From Campanula takesimana (Eukaryota > Streptophyta > Magnoliopsida > Asterales > Campanulaceae), in assembly GCA_026119855.1 (NCBI GenBank), contig JAOWBW010000180.1:620001-684000 (forward strand): 64,000 nucleotides of DNA, given 5' to 3'. Position 1 is the stretch's first letter, and each line of letters begins with the position of its first letter. Made by a program: the position numbers and the translations under genes. Shown one piece after another: positions 35,199 through 46,601 of the stretch. The notes under the pieces were generated by a model. That model ran no database searches. It was not told the origin of the DNA and worked only from the letters and a program-made list of their open reading frames with translations.

Positions 35199-35674
35199 CT
35201 TGCTAGTTCATGAATTTGTTATGATATTTGTAAATTAAGTTCATCTGGACAAAGCTGCATAGTTTTTTGTAAACATATTTGGTCTGTAACATGTACTGCA
35301 AGTCTGCAAGAGTTTTCTTTGTATTGTGTGTTGTTTGTGGGTTAATTTGGATCTGATCATCCGACGATAGTTGTAAATATTCACTTGAAGGTACTATTTT
35401 TATCGAAATAATTCTGGTCGTTCTCCCATCAACAACAGGAGGACGTGTTTGAATTCTAGTGGTGCGTAAGAGGGGAGGAGCAACTCCTTTGCAGGAGCAG
35501 TTTCAAAATTTAGTTTTGCGAGTATAAAATGACTAGTAAAAAAGATTTGGTTAAATTAATTATATAGACAAAATGTGTGTGTGTGTGTGTTTTTTTCCTA
35601 AAGATATTGATTTGAGAGGGGGAAAAATTGATAATGGACACGTCTTTAGAAAAAGAGGAAGTTTTTTTAAAAAT
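35199..35674. other. 3' flank of SDR gene B
   Basis: Contains the probable gene B 3' UTR (to about 35350) and a (GT)n tract at about 35574-35591. A box-B-like GTGTTTGAATTCTAG occurs near 35446 but without box A. No gene. Confidence 0.5.
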
Positions 35675-35922
35675 TACTCCCTCATCCATTTTCAAGAAAT
35701 CTTTGTCCCTAAATGAGTGCCTTTTTTTTAACATAACTTTTTCCCTAACCGTTTTTTTTTTCGAATTTTTTTTCACCGGTTTCTTTATACGTGCAAAACT
35801 AAATGTTGGAAATGAGATTACAAGATTATATATGAATCGTTGTTACCAAATTGTTCAAAAAGTTGAGATTTTCAGTGTCCTTAAAATGAAATTTGGACAC
35901 TCATTTAAGGACAGAGGGAGTA
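35675..35922. repeat. Stowaway-like MITE (AAATGAGTG subfamily)
   Basis: TACTCCCTCATCCATTTTCA at the left, TTTAAGGACAGAGGGAGTA at the right. Its body is close to 14876-15137, including CAAGATTATATATGAATCGT. Confidence 0.88.
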
Positions 35923-36357
35923 ATAGATACAAAAGTTAGGGGGTGAACTAAATAACGGGTGTACTCAAAAGCACTCTTCAAGCTTGAACTCAGTAGAGCG
36001 CCACGAAATTGGCTTCACAGAAATCTCATAAGAGCAAATGTGTGTTATTTATAGTGTAGAGAGAGAATTCCGGTGGCAAATCGCCGTTGTTGCTCGTGAT
36101 TAGGGTTTAAATTAGGGTTTCTGTCGGCATCATCAACACAATAATTAGGTTTCGGGACTCGCTCCGATTGGGGATGTTGAGTTGAAGGCCACGATTGGGA
36201 GATGATTTGGCGGTGGCGGAAGAGGAAGCGGCGGCGGAGGAGGTTGGTATTTGACGGTGGCAGCCTAGCAGGTATGTGAGCTTAGTGTAATTTCTTGGCA
36301 CAAAATTTTAACGGTATCATTCAAAGTGATTAACAGTGAAATGAAAATGAAAATTAG
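35923..36357. other. Intergenic, nothing recognised
   Basis: A GC-richer patch at about 36060-36250 (GGCGGTGGCGGAAGAGGAAG) has no supported reading frame. Confidence 0.4.
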
Positions 36358-36634
36358 TACTACCTCCGTCCTAAAGTATATGATCACCCTCTCATTTAAG
36401 CGGTGGTGGAAGTGATGTAAGTGTTGTGATTATGAAAAGTAGTATTATAAAAGAGAGAACGTGGTGCAGGGAATAATAAGTTAATTGCTGTTGGGGGTAT
36501 AAAAGTAAGTAGAAGAAAGAATGAGTAGGAGGAATAATAAAGATTTTTTGTCATTTTAGGAAATACTATAGACATTATACTCTAAGACATACTAAAAGTA
36601 AAATATGGACATATACTTTGGGACAAATGGAGTA
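36358..36634. repeat. Stowaway-like MITE
   Basis: TACTACCTCCGTCCTAAAGT and ACTTTGGGACAAATGGAGTA are inverted ends extended by ATATG / CATAT, with TA borders. Confidence 0.8.
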
Positions 36635-36699
36635 CCAATTTAATGATTGTAAGCTTGCAAAGGCAATAAACAATTCAATTTGTCTCTCTCTTCCTTGAA

Positions 36700-37250
36700 C
36701 ACAAACAAGAGATAAATGGAAGATAAGATACAAAAATTAATTCTTAAATAGTGACCTCCCAACTACTCCCTCCGTCCCAAAATGATCTTCACATTTGACT
36801 ATTCAAACTTTTTAAGGATATGGGCACTTGCTTCACTAGCCATGTTTTGTTTATACATTTTAAGCCTAAATTGTTGAAATGAGAAGAACTATTTGGGACA
36901 ATGAAGAATGGTTAATGAGAAGATCATTTTGGGACGGAGGGAGTATATAGACTAGAGTTATACTAGTCAATTTAGTTATCATAATTTGAGTCCCTTTAGT
37001 AATCGGAGTGGCTTCTTGTTCATTTAAAATTCTGGTAGGTGAAAGCATTACAGCTATGGGGCTATGATTATTTGGATCTATATCTATGTCTAGCATCTTT
37101 TTTTTTTTTTTTCTAAAAACATTTGGGTAAGTGAAGGCATAATATCCACGGGGATTTGATTATCTGAAATCTCTCTATTTATTTATGCAATCAGTGACCT
37201 ACCAAGTCTTTCAATTATGTTATCGCATCAAGATTCTTGGACATATGAAA
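36700..37250 (+). repeat. Intergenic block duplicated at 43020-43445
   Basis: Shared landmarks in the same order and strand include ACAAGAGATAAATGGAAG, AATAGTGACCTCCCAACTA, GTGGCTTCTTGTTCATTTAA (GTGGCATCTTGTTTATTTAA in the other copy), TTATTTATGCAATCAGTGAC and AGATTCTTGGACA. The first copy carries two MITEs (36764-36945 and from 37251) that the second lacks. Confidence 0.85.
36764..36945. repeat. Stowaway-like MITE with a paralogous empty site
   Basis: TACTCCCTCCGTCCCAAAAT and ATTTTGGGACGGAGGGAGTA. In the duplicated block the same position reads CCCAACTATATATAAG with a single TA, showing the pre-insertion state. Confidence 0.93.
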
Positions 37251-38440
37251 TACTCCCTCTGTTTCAAAATGATCTTCCCACTTTTTTTTGTTGTTATTAC
37301 GAATAAACTTTAACCCATAATTTTAGATTGATTCAATTATCGTAATGCTAATCTAAAACTTGTTATTCATAATGTTGATGGTTTGTAGTTACTAGTTTCA
37401 GTTCGAGATAATTACAAGGTAGGGTAACGTACTATACCTTTGGTTACAAAAAAGGTAACCTACTCACGATTAACAACATAATGAAATGTACTTTTAAGTA
37501 AGGTTACAAAAAAGGTAACCCCGATTGATGACGTTAAATTTCATTAACGGAATGAACCAACTCGTTAAATAAGTAACATATCTTTCATATCTACCTTGCA
37601 TTTTTTTAAATTTCAAACAATGGATGAACACATACTATGAACCCAGAAATGCATATTCAAAAATCTCAAAATCAAATCCAAAAACAAATTCCAAAATCAA
37701 CCTTTCTCTCATGATGCTGGGACAACCTTCCTCTCCAACCGCTACCTTCTCCCTTGCTATCACGATGCCCTCCCTCAAAGGGGAAGGATTAATGTGGTTA
37801 CGGGAGAAAGGGGAATAGTCTGGGACGGCTCATTAGCTGGATTAGAGTCTGCAATTATGGTGAAGATGGAGGGTCGGCGGTTTTGATGGTGCGGAAGGGG
37901 GCGAGTGAGGATCGCAGTTGGTGGAGGATGGGGGTCGGTTGCTGCGTGTACGGGGAGAAGAAGGGGTGCAACGGCTGAGCGAAATCGACAAAGGGTTTAA
38001 TTCTCTGTCTTTCCTTTTTCCAATCCGTTTCAATTCTGTTTTTTTTTTTTGACCCAGCACCCCATGAAATTTCTCATGCCTAGCCCATTATCTTGAAATT
38101 GCAGGAAGTAGACTGCCAAATCCGTTAAATAGGGTAACGAATGTTCATCATACTTAACTGGTGTTAGTCTTTTTCTTATTTTGTTGACATTAGAGTTATC
38201 TTTTTTAACGTCGTTAGGGTGCGTTCCATTATATGTAACAAATGGGTAAAGTACATTTCATTGAGATGTCAAATGGTAGTATGTTGCATTAACTGTAACA
38301 AACGCTATAGTACGTTACCCTACTTTGTCGTTTGCCCAGTTGAGTTCTTCATTAGTATATTCAAATCAACTTATAATATTGGTCAATTCATTCGTAATAA
38401 CGACGAAAAAAGTGAGAAGATCATTTCGGAACTGAGGGTG
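37251..38440. repeat. Stowaway-like MITE split by a MULE
   Basis: The left part TACTCCCTCTGTTTCAAAAT ... TTGTTGTTATTACGAAT has its inverted partner at 38393-38436 (ATTCGTAATAACGACGAA ... GATCATTTCGGAACTGAGGG). The space between is occupied by a MULE. Confidence 0.65.
37400..38336. mobile_element. MULE-like element upstream of SDR gene C
   Basis: The left arm AAGGTAGGGTAACGTACTAT and right arm (read inward) AAAGTAGGGTAACGTACTAT are inverted, continuing with blocks such as AATGAAATGTACTT and GACGTTAAA. The right arm is nearly identical to the arm found at 47622-47790 in gene E. A GC-rich interior (37840-37990) has no recognised protein. The target duplication is unclear. Confidence 0.7.
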
Positions 38441-38568
38441 GAGAAAAAAGAAAAAACAATTTTTTTTTATTGTAAAACCCACTATAAATCATATCAGTGT
38501 TTTAAAAAAACACATCTTCATCTTCTTCTTTACTTTTTGAATTCTAAATAGAAAAAAAATTATCAATC

Positions 38569-41187
38569 ATGGTAGCAAGCAAAGGAACAGTATGTGTGAC
38601 TGGAGGAACTGGTTTCTTGGCTTCAAGACTCATCATCCAGCTTCTTGATGCTGGCTACAAGGTTCATACTACCATGAGAGGTATATCTTCATCTAGACTT
38701 CGAATTCTCTATACTACCTCATCCGTCCCAGAAAGATAGTCTTATTTCACTTTTTTTTTATGGTCAAAACAAGTGAACTTTATCGATTTTTTTTTCAAAT
38801 AATTCCTTTTCAAATCAATATCTACCCAAATGACACTAGGGAAATTTTATGTACCAAAATGACCATTTTTTATGAAATCGGCATTGAGAATGCCGATTTT
38901 GGCATGAAGTCGGCATTGCCAATACCGACTTCTTCTTGACCAAAAAAAAAAAAAAAAAAAAACGGAAACACCATCGTCCCCAACTCCGACCAGATCTTAT
39001 CACCGGAAGCAGTCTCTCCCCCCAACTAGCCGGAAACAGTCTCTCCCCCTCTCCGTCGCCCACTACCGACCTTCTCATTCACCTCCCTCTTCCCAACCCA
39101 CCATCGCTCCCTCTTCCAACGCCGTCGCCACCAAGTCTTTAACCCTGCCCGTCGCTGCCTTCTTCCCATTTTCGATGTCCAAGCTTTGGCCGAAGAGAAA
39201 GAGCATAGGGTTGTTAGATCTGTATTTTTATTCTTTATCAAAATTCAAATAATATGGTTTGTTTTTTGAAATCAATAATCTGGGTTTGTTAGATCTAATT
39301 TTTGGCAAACTAAGAGAGGGTTTTTAGTAGTTTTAGAACCAAAAGTAAAATTGAAATGAGTTTGTTTTTTGAAATCAATAATCTGGGCTTGTAAATTCCT
39401 GATAGATTTTGGAAAGAAAATTGAAGTGGGTTTGTGAATTTGGGTTTTGTTAATTTCTGATTTGAGTTTTGTTTTGATTCTTGTTGGTGTTAATGGCGTT
39501 TGTTGTTATGACAATGGTGGGAAGAGGGAGGTGAATGAGAAGGTCGGTAGTGGGCGACGGAGAGGGGAGAGACTGCTTCCGGCGAGTTGGGGGAGAGACT
39601 TGCTTCCGGTGATAAGGAAGAAGTCGGCAGTGGCAATGCCGACTTCATGCCAAAATCGGTATTCCCAATGCCGATTTCATAAAAAATGGTCATTTTGGTA
39701 CATAAAATTTCCCTAGTGTCATTTGGGTAGATATTAATTTGAAAAAGAATTATTTGAAAAAAAAATCGAACTTTATCAATTACAATATTTAGAATTTCAC
39801 TATGATGATGAGATTTACAATAATATTTGGTCAAAGTTCATTTGTGTGGTCTCTAGAAAGTCAAATAAGAGTATTTTTTCCGGGACGGAGTAATATTGAT
39901 CTTAACGTCCAATGTATTAGGACCAAGGTTCTAAAAAGCGTTAGGCGGTCGCTAGGTGCCGCAGCAGGGCCTAGCGCCTAGGCGGGGTCTAAACGGACTT
40001 AGGCGGGGCCGAGAATTCAAAAATAGTTATAATATCTTAGGCGGGACTTAGGCGCTTCATGAACGCCTAGGGCCTAGGCGGGGCCTAGACGGGCGTCTTT
40101 TAGAACACTGATTAGGACTGCGATGTTAAACCGTCGATGAACTTCTTAATTTTCTATATGCCGTTTTCACCTTACTCTTATCAATTATTTTCCTGAAAAT
40201 TCAATTTTCATAATGCAGACACAAACAGAGATGTTGGCTACCTCACAAACTTACCTGGTGCATCAGAAAGACTCAAGCTATTCACTGCCGATCTCAACGA
40301 CCCAGACAGTTTCGCACCCGCCATCAACGGCTGCGATGGTGTATTCCACTTGGCTCATCCCATGGACTTATTCAACAGCAAAGAATCAGATGAAGTAGTC
40401 ACAAAAAGAGCCATAAACGGAACTCTAGGCATCTTGCAAGCAGCCGTTGACTCCAAGACTGTCAAACGTGTCATTCACACTTCCAGCACAGTCGCAGTTG
40501 CAAACAATGGCAAAAACGAAGAATCGCCCGATGAGGATTCATGGACCGATCTAGATTTTGTCAGAACTTATTTAATGAGCGTTGGTGGAACTTACATTCT
40601 ATCAAAGACAATAACAGAAAAGGCGGTTATAGATTTTGTAGAGAAAAGTGGATTTGATGTTGTCACGATTAATCCATCGATTATAACTGGCCCTTTTAGT
40701 ACTCCAAATTACTCTGAGTCCGTTCGATTGACTATGCCAATGGTGTTTGGGGACCCCACGCCTTTCAGTAGCTTCCCGATCGTTCATGTTGATGATGTGG
40801 CGGCTGCACAAATCCATCTTTACGAGCACCCGAATGCGAAGGGGAGGTACATTTGCTCGTCTATTGAAGTCACCATTGATGAGTTGCATAAGTTCCTCTC
40901 AACCTACCCTGAACTCAAAGTACCACATATCGAGTAAGTTTACGATTACATATTTGAATCTATTCTTCATTTTTTTATGTCCCGATCTGGGATATAAATG
41001 AAATTAACTTATGTATGTGTCGTTTATAATGTGCAGTTATTCTGAGAAAGTGGCGGCGGGGATTAAGAAAACGAACTTCTCGCAAAAGAAGCTTTTGGAG
41101 ACTGGATTCAAGTACAAGTATGGATTTGAGGCGACATTTGATGGAGCGATTCAGAGCTGCAAAGAGAGGGGGATGTTCTCTAGCTAG
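38569..41187 (+). CDS. SDR gene C: dihydroflavonol/vestitone reductase-like, complete
   Basis: Same class as genes A and B. Exons 38569-38680, 40219-40933 and 41037-41187 join to 325 residues. Rossmann motif TGGTGFLAS; catalytic Ser in HTSSTVAVANNG and YILSK for Tyr/Lys; VHVDDVAAAQIHL is conserved. It ends CKERGMFSS. Distinctive are MVASKG at the start and NPSIITGPF where A and B have NPSFITGPF. Intron 1 (1.54 kb) is largely transposon: a MITE holding a fold-back element, plus a hAT MITE. The proximal upstream region (from -130 outward) is a MITE/MULE nest, so its regulation may differ from gene B. The reading frame is intact. Substrate unknown. Confidence 0.93.
38712..39892. repeat. Stowaway-like MITE in intron 1 of gene C, interrupted
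   Basis: ATCCGTCCCAGAAAGATAGT at the left and TTTTCCGGGACGGAGTA at the right, with inverted GTCTTATTT / AAATAAGA. It is split by the fold-back element at 38784-39768. Confidence 0.7.
38784..39768. mobile_element. Fold-back (MULE-type) element with very long arms
   Basis: Arms of roughly 270-310 bp (38784-39095 and 39520-39768) are inverted copies, including ATCTACCCAAATGACACTAG, AATGCCGATTTTGGCATGAA and TCGCCCACTACCGACC. The octamer AACTTTAT flanks both ends (38776-38783, 39769-39776); a ninth base is ambiguous. The unique centre is about 420 bp. No protein. Confidence 0.8.
39924..40110. repeat. hAT-type MITE (187 bp), GC-rich
   Basis: Starts CAAGGTTCTAAAAAGCG, ends CGTCTTTTAGAACACTG, flanked by the perfect 8-bp duplication ATTAGGAC (39916-39923, 40111-40118). 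The interior repeats GCCTAGGCGG-like words. Confidence 0.85.
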
Positions 41188-41429
41188 TTCATGAATTCCT
41201 CTGAGTTTATTTCTTTGTAGAATAAGTCATTTTGGACAAGTTTGCATTTTTTTTTTTTTTTTTTAAATAAGTCATTCTGGAAAAATTTCCAAAGTTTATT
41301 TGAGTTTCTTTGACATGCATGTCTGCAAAGAGATGGCCAAGGAATTTTTTGTTATGCTATTTGTAACTTTTATGTTTTTTCTTTGTTTCCTATTGTCCAC
41401 TTTGAAATTTTGACCAAAAACGGTCAATT

Positions 41430-42170
41430 TGATACTAGGTGATGACGCCACGGAAATCGGGGTCAATATAGTGGATGGATATCTGGCTTTAATCAACGGT
41501 TCACCTATAACACAATAAAGACAACAAACCGTTAAGGTCAAGGCCGGATTTTTTCCAGCTTAGACCCTCGGGTGTGAGAGTAAGATTCTCTTGAAGGACT
41601 AAGAACAAGGCTTTGAATGCCTTGGGAGAGAAGTTTTAAGTTTCTCTGTGTGTGTGGTATGTTGTTCATACCTGAGAGAGTGGTAGAAAAAGGTTTATAT
41701 ATGACCTCCTTTGTCCAGCGGTCCGACTACTGGACCATGCATAGACTTTACCAACTTGGCCACGTGTCACCCTAGGATAGGTCGGCAGCTCGGACAGGAC
41801 ACGCTCTGGCCCAAGCATGTCTTGATGTGACAGGTTCGGCGCCATACAGGGTTGGTAGTCAAGGGATACCACTGGGCATTTAATGCGATAGGAGAGGTCC
41901 CTGCAGGCCATTAATGCTGCCTTTATTGCGAACTCGCCGAGGTAGTTCCGATCTCGCCGAGGTGGAGGCCCCGGGGGCTGAGAGCTGGTCTGAGAGTCCA
42001 TCTCGGCTCGTGACTGCTACTTGACCTCGATCTCGCTGAGGACAGGCCGAGGTTGAATCTACTTGGTTGACTTGCATCGGTTCTTGAATGACCCCGGTTC
42101 GTCTTGTACCCGGTTCACCTTCTGAGCCCGGTCCGAACGGTGTGGGCTCTTCACTAGGCTTTCTTTGCAG
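41430..42170. repeat. Probable LTR remnant
   Basis: A GC-balanced block that starts near TGATACTAGGTGATGACGCC and ends near GGCTTTCTTTGCA has the composition of a retrotransposon LTR, including a TATA-like GTTTATATATGACC at about 41692. No coding domain, no second copy and no clear target duplication were seen, so the ends and class are tentative. Confidence 0.35.
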
Positions 42171-43019
42171 TTGATGTTGGGCATTGAGTTGGAAGCAATT
42201 TTAAGTTCATTGGGTTAGTTATATGTTTCAGGTCTAATTTGTCAACGCTTAGACCAATCTGTGTGAGTGTGGTCCAAGATTCATAACAAAAATTAAGGGA
42301 TGTTTGTGTTTGCTGACTGAATGAGGCATCTGAATTGGTCAGTGTCAATTTGGTCAGCACTTTCGAGTAGGGGTCGGCGGTCTTGACATGACTGTTTCTG
42401 GCCCAATCATGATCAGTCCAAACCAGGCCACCAACCCCGGCCTAACAAAACTCATGTTAGCCTGACAAGATAGTTTTTCGCCCAATCTGGATTACTCCGA
42501 GAGCCCAGATGCCTCAGGATCAAGGTTTAAAAATATCGTTTGATTTTCGAGCCGCCTAAAATTTGCTTGGCCCGGTTCAAAAATGGCTCTTATGAAAATA
42601 ATAGAGTAAAATGACAAAAATGTCTCGGAATAGGGGTTGTAACAACTAACAATAATGATAGTACAAGAGGCCCGGTGGACCAAGCTTGAGGACATCCCAC
42701 TAGGGAAACTGAAGCCTGTGTAGTTTGACGGCATAAAAGTCTGACTAATATTACTATAAAGTGTAACTCATGTAATAAAAGTATGAGAAGATGTCATATG
42801 CATTTCTGTGTAACCCATTTCAAGCTTTCCTTTAAAATATGATACATGGACTATAAACTGGACTCATTTACTATTAAAATCTGACTGCTCAGGCCCGAAC
42901 TCCGTATCAACGTGGGCGCTTCCGGACCCTCTGACGCCTCTTTGAACATCACCAATCCAGTCTGTCGAAGGTCCAAGATTATTAACTCGCAAGCTTGAGC
43001 CTGTCAAAATATATATTTT
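42171..43019. other. Intergenic, GC-rich repeat relic
   Basis: Around 42370-42560 a stretch rich in GGCC, CCCAAT and AGCC words resembles that at 46020-46450. Nothing coding. Confidence 0.35.
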
Positions 43020-43445
43020 TTTTCTCATAAGATAATAATAATATAATGTGAATCCAAACAAGAGATAAATGGAAGGGTATACAAAATAGAGAGTATTAAA
43101 GATGCTTTAATAGTGACCTCCCAACTATATATAAGAGCAATTGGAGTGGCATCTTGTTTATTTAAAATTCTGGTAGATGAAAGCCTTACATCTATGGAGT
43201 TATGATTATTTGGATTTATATCAATGTCTAGTATCTTATTTCTAGAAAAAAAAAAAAAAAAAAAAAAAAAAAACCACTTAGGTTGAGAAGCTGTGAAGGC
43301 ATATATTATAGCATGGGCATTTATTTATTTGAAATCTCGTTATTTATTTATGCAATTAGTGACCTACCAAATCTTTTAATTATGTTATCGTAATTATAAC
43401 GAGGTTCATAAACAACAAAAAAAGATTCTTGGACAAATTAAATAG
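43020..43445 (+). repeat. Second copy of the 36.7-37.25 kb block
   Basis: Same landmarks as the first copy without its two MITEs, plus a local A20 run at about 43250-43273. The AT-rich continuation (AAAAAACAATTATTG, about 43460) also resembles sequence just upstream of gene C (38450-38475). Confidence 0.85.
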
Positions 43446-43626
43446 ATAAATTAAAAAAATAAAAAACAATTATTGTGAAAAACAGTATATTTTTTCCTAA
43501 AAGCTACTACCTCCCCCATCACTCCTTTTACTATACTATTGATAGTAAACTGGAAGTTTTGTAAAGTATAGTACTTGGTAAAATAGACATTTATTTTAGA
43601 GTATGATTTGATTTGTCGCGAGAGGC

Positions 43627-43890
43627 ATTCATCTGTCCTTAAATAAACGTTCATTTTCAAGATTTTTTTTTTGTCCCAAAATGAAAATCTTTTTTGAAAA
43701 TAACTTGGTTTTTACATACTATTTTTTTACCAAACATTTTCACTAGTCTTTTTAACATGCAAAACTAAATGTTTGGAAAAAGGATTTTATGAATATATAT
43801 AAATCTTTGCCACTATATTCTTTAAAAAGTAGAGATTTTCAAATGCCCCTTAAAATAAAATTTGGACATTCATTTAGGGACAAGAGAAAT
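43627..43890. repeat. Decayed Stowaway-like MITE (AAATGAGTG subfamily)
   Basis: TCTGTCCTTAAATAAACGTTC at the left and GACATTCATTTAGGGACAAG at the right, with a body similar to 14876-15137. Confidence 0.6.
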
Positions 43891-43996
43891 ACTTTATATA
43901 TGAAAGGTCAGGAATTCAAGCCCCACCAATACACCTCAATTGCACTCTCATATAGTTTAAGGCATTCATTAATAAAATTCCTCTTAGTTCGATTGC

Positions 43997-44027
<31 letters not shown>

Positions 44028-44077
44028 GAAAAAAGAAGAAGAAGAGAGAGTATGTTTTGTCCATATATGAAAGTATA

Positions 44078-44319
44078 TACTCCCTCTGTCCCGCTTTAAG
44101 GTTCTTACTTTCCTTTTTAGTTTGTCCCAATTTAAGGTTCTTACTTTACTTTATTACCTAAAATGAAAAGTGGGACCAACGTGTCATTCTCACAACAAAA
44201 ACTCCCTACCCACTTTCTCTCTCCCACATTACTTTTCATACTCACAACATCTACTTTTTCTTAATCTCCGTGCAAAGTCAAACTAAGAACTTTAAATTTA
44301 AATTGAGACGGAGGGAGTA
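44078..44319. repeat. Stowaway-like MITE just upstream of SDR gene D
   Basis: TACTCCCTCTGTCCCGCTTT and TTTAAATTGAGACGGAGGGAGTA are inverted ends extended by AAGGTTCTTA / TAAGAACTT. Its inner edge is about 100 bp upstream of the start codon, within 45 bp of the TATA box. Confidence 0.9.
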
Positions 44320-44362
44320 CATACTAGTGCTAATGAGTATCATCTTCTCAATTGAAAATACG

Positions 44363-44372
44363 TATATATAAA
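44363..44372 (+). promoter_or_regulatory. TATA box of SDR gene D
   Basis: TATATATAAA, 50 bases upstream of the ATG, in the only compatible spacing between the MITE and the (GA)n leader. Confidence 0.6.
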
Positions 44373-44380
44373 CAAGAGTG

Positions 44381-44383
<3 letters not shown>

Positions 44384-44421
<38 letters not shown>
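44384..44421 (+). repeat. (GA)n tract forming the leader of gene D
   Basis: An uninterrupted GA run of about 38 bases ends directly at the start codon of gene D. Confidence 0.9.
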
Positions 44422-44426
<5 letters not shown>

Positions 44427-45835
44427 AGGTGAGGGAAAAGGAAGAGTATGTGTGACAGGAGGAACAGGGTACTTGGGGTCATGGCTGGTTAAGAAGCTCC
44501 TTGAAACTGGCTATTATGTTCATACTACAATAAGATCAAATCCTGCAGGTAACTTAATTTATCTCCTCATTAAATTCATTGCATTAATTACTTGTACCAC
44601 AAAGTACAACTCCTTCAATATGTTAAACTGTGTTTTTACATAATCTGGCAATCTCAGGGTCAAAGAGAGATCTCAGCTACCTCACAACCTTACCAAATGC
44701 ATCAACAAGACTCAAGATCTTCGAAGCCGATCTCAATGATCCACAAAGCTTTGCCCCCGCCATCGACGGCTGTAGAGGAGTCTTCCATGTCGCGGACCCC
44801 ATGGATCTTTTCAACAAAGAACCAGAAGAAATTATAACTCAAAGATCAATAAACGCGATAGAAGGCATCTTAAAAGCATGCCTAGATTCAAAGACAGTGA
44901 AACGCGTTATCTACACTTCTAGCACAGCTGCTCTGGCATTCAATGCCGAGGATTTAGAAGTCATGGATGAAGAATCATGGAGCGACATTGACTTCGCACG
45001 AGAACATTTCAAGAGTTATGGAAGTAATTACATTGTATCCAAGACACTGACAGAAAAGGCGGCGCTAGAGTTTCCTGAGAAAAATGAGCTCGAGGTTTTG
45101 TCAGTTGTCCCGACTTTTATTCAAGGTCCTTTTATCACTCCTAAATGCCCGAATTCGCTACACCAAACCATGCCTATGATTTTTGGTAAGATTATATTTA
45201 TGTGTGTGTGTATCCCGACTTGTCTTTCTCTGTTGACACCCCATTCTGTACTGGTGTGCTGTGATTGCATATTGCTATACTGGTACATAATGGGATGTCT
45301 ACCGCTTCTTAAAATTTCAAAGTATATGAACTAATGTATGTTTTTATTTTCAAATATGTGCAGGCGACCAGACGACCTTGTCAAATTTCCCTTTGGTACA
45401 TGTAGACGACGTCGCAAATGCACAAATTCATCTCTTTGAATATCCATGCGCGAAAGGGAGATATCTCGTTTCCGCGTATGAAGCAACAGTGGATCAGATG
45501 AAAGAAATTTTGTCGACCAAGTATCCTGAAGTCAAGGTTCTTAAGTTAGAGTGAGTTATAATATAGTTGGCTTATATTCGTTCACGAATTTGTCATAATT
45601 TCATTTCTGATAACTCAAAAGATGTTGGATCACTGGTGATACATAATACCGTAAAAACTGATACTGGACGTTTGGACTTGTTTTGTTACGCAGGTCTCTG
45701 GAGGGGGGCGCAGGGGTTAAATCATCTGCTCTGTCATCGAAGAAACTACTAGAGACTGGATTTGAGTACAAGTACGGGTTAGAGGAGACATTTGATGGAG
45801 CGATCCGAAGTTGCAAAGAGAAAGGCATTCTCTAG
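44422..45835 (+). CDS. SDR gene D: dihydroflavonol/vestitone reductase-like, complete, four exons
   Basis: Extended SDR reductase. Exons 44422-44548, 44658-45185, 45364-45550 and 45694-45835 join to 327 residues. It starts MEGEGKGRVCVTGGTGYLGS, close to the legume vestitone-reductase start. Catalytic Ser in YTSSTAALAF; YIVSK supplies Tyr/Lys; VVPTFIQGPF replaces the NPSFITGPF of A and B; it ends CKEKGIL. Compared with A-C it has an extra intron after MIFG. Its exons 2 and 3 sum to 715 bp, the exact length of the fused exon in A and C. The leader is nearly all GA repeat and a MITE abuts the TATA box. It belongs with gene E rather than with A-C. Substrate unknown. Confidence 0.93.
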
Positions 45836-46601
45836 GTCATCATCATGTATTGGGCTTGTACCTACAAGTTTTCATTGGATTTACAATTTTCAGCTGAAAT
45901 GTTATTAATCTTGTTATGAATAATATGTCTTGTACTACTTCAATGTTATTTTCCAATATTGTAGTATGGTGAAGTATTGTATTTGATATATTGGTTATAA
46001 GTGATGGTAAATGTGTTGATTCAGGCAGGCTTGGGCCTGAAGTTGTCCAGTTGGGTGGCCTTGAGACCGGTCCGCGGGCCCGTAAGCAAAGTCCATGCGG
46101 GCTGCAGAATTGAGCCGTCCGACCTACAGTAGTCCACGAGGTTGGCTAAGCCTGCCCACTGCTATACTCGAGAATCGGGATTGACTAGGTCCGTTGTTTT
46201 TTTGGTAAATGTCAAAAATGTTCCCGGAATGGGGTTGTAGTAGCATCACTATTTCAATGACATTTTTTGTCACTCCCCGACATTTCTTACACACAAAAAA
46301 AGAGAAAAACATGATTTCGGGTTGGGCGGAGACCACTTTTAGGCCCAACCCGACATATAGACCCACAACCACTCGTGCGTGCCGGCCCTTACAGCTTTTG
46401 GGCTCATGCGGGCTTGGCAGGCTCTGGCTTGTTCGTTGTTATTATACACTTTGATATTTTGAGCACTAAATTTAGGTTAATATAATTATTTTAATGAAAA
46501 TAAAGTATTGTATGATACACAATTACAATAAATACTATCAATAATCAGGAAAAAAAAGTAAGAAGATCATTTTCGGGACGGAGGGAAACATCCTCGTAGC
46601 A
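45836..46601. other. Intergenic between D and E
   Basis: Gene D 3' UTR, then a GC-rich repeat relic at about 46020-46450 (GGGTTGGGCGGAGACCACTTT ... GGCCCAACCCG), and at about 46560-46586 a lone MITE right end (TCGGGACGGAGGGAAA). No gene. Confidence 0.45.

Noticed and set aside
42371..42560. Possible gene in a GC-rich region
   Set aside because: Shares word content with 5.8 kb and 46.0-46.4 kb, so a repeat; frames are broken.
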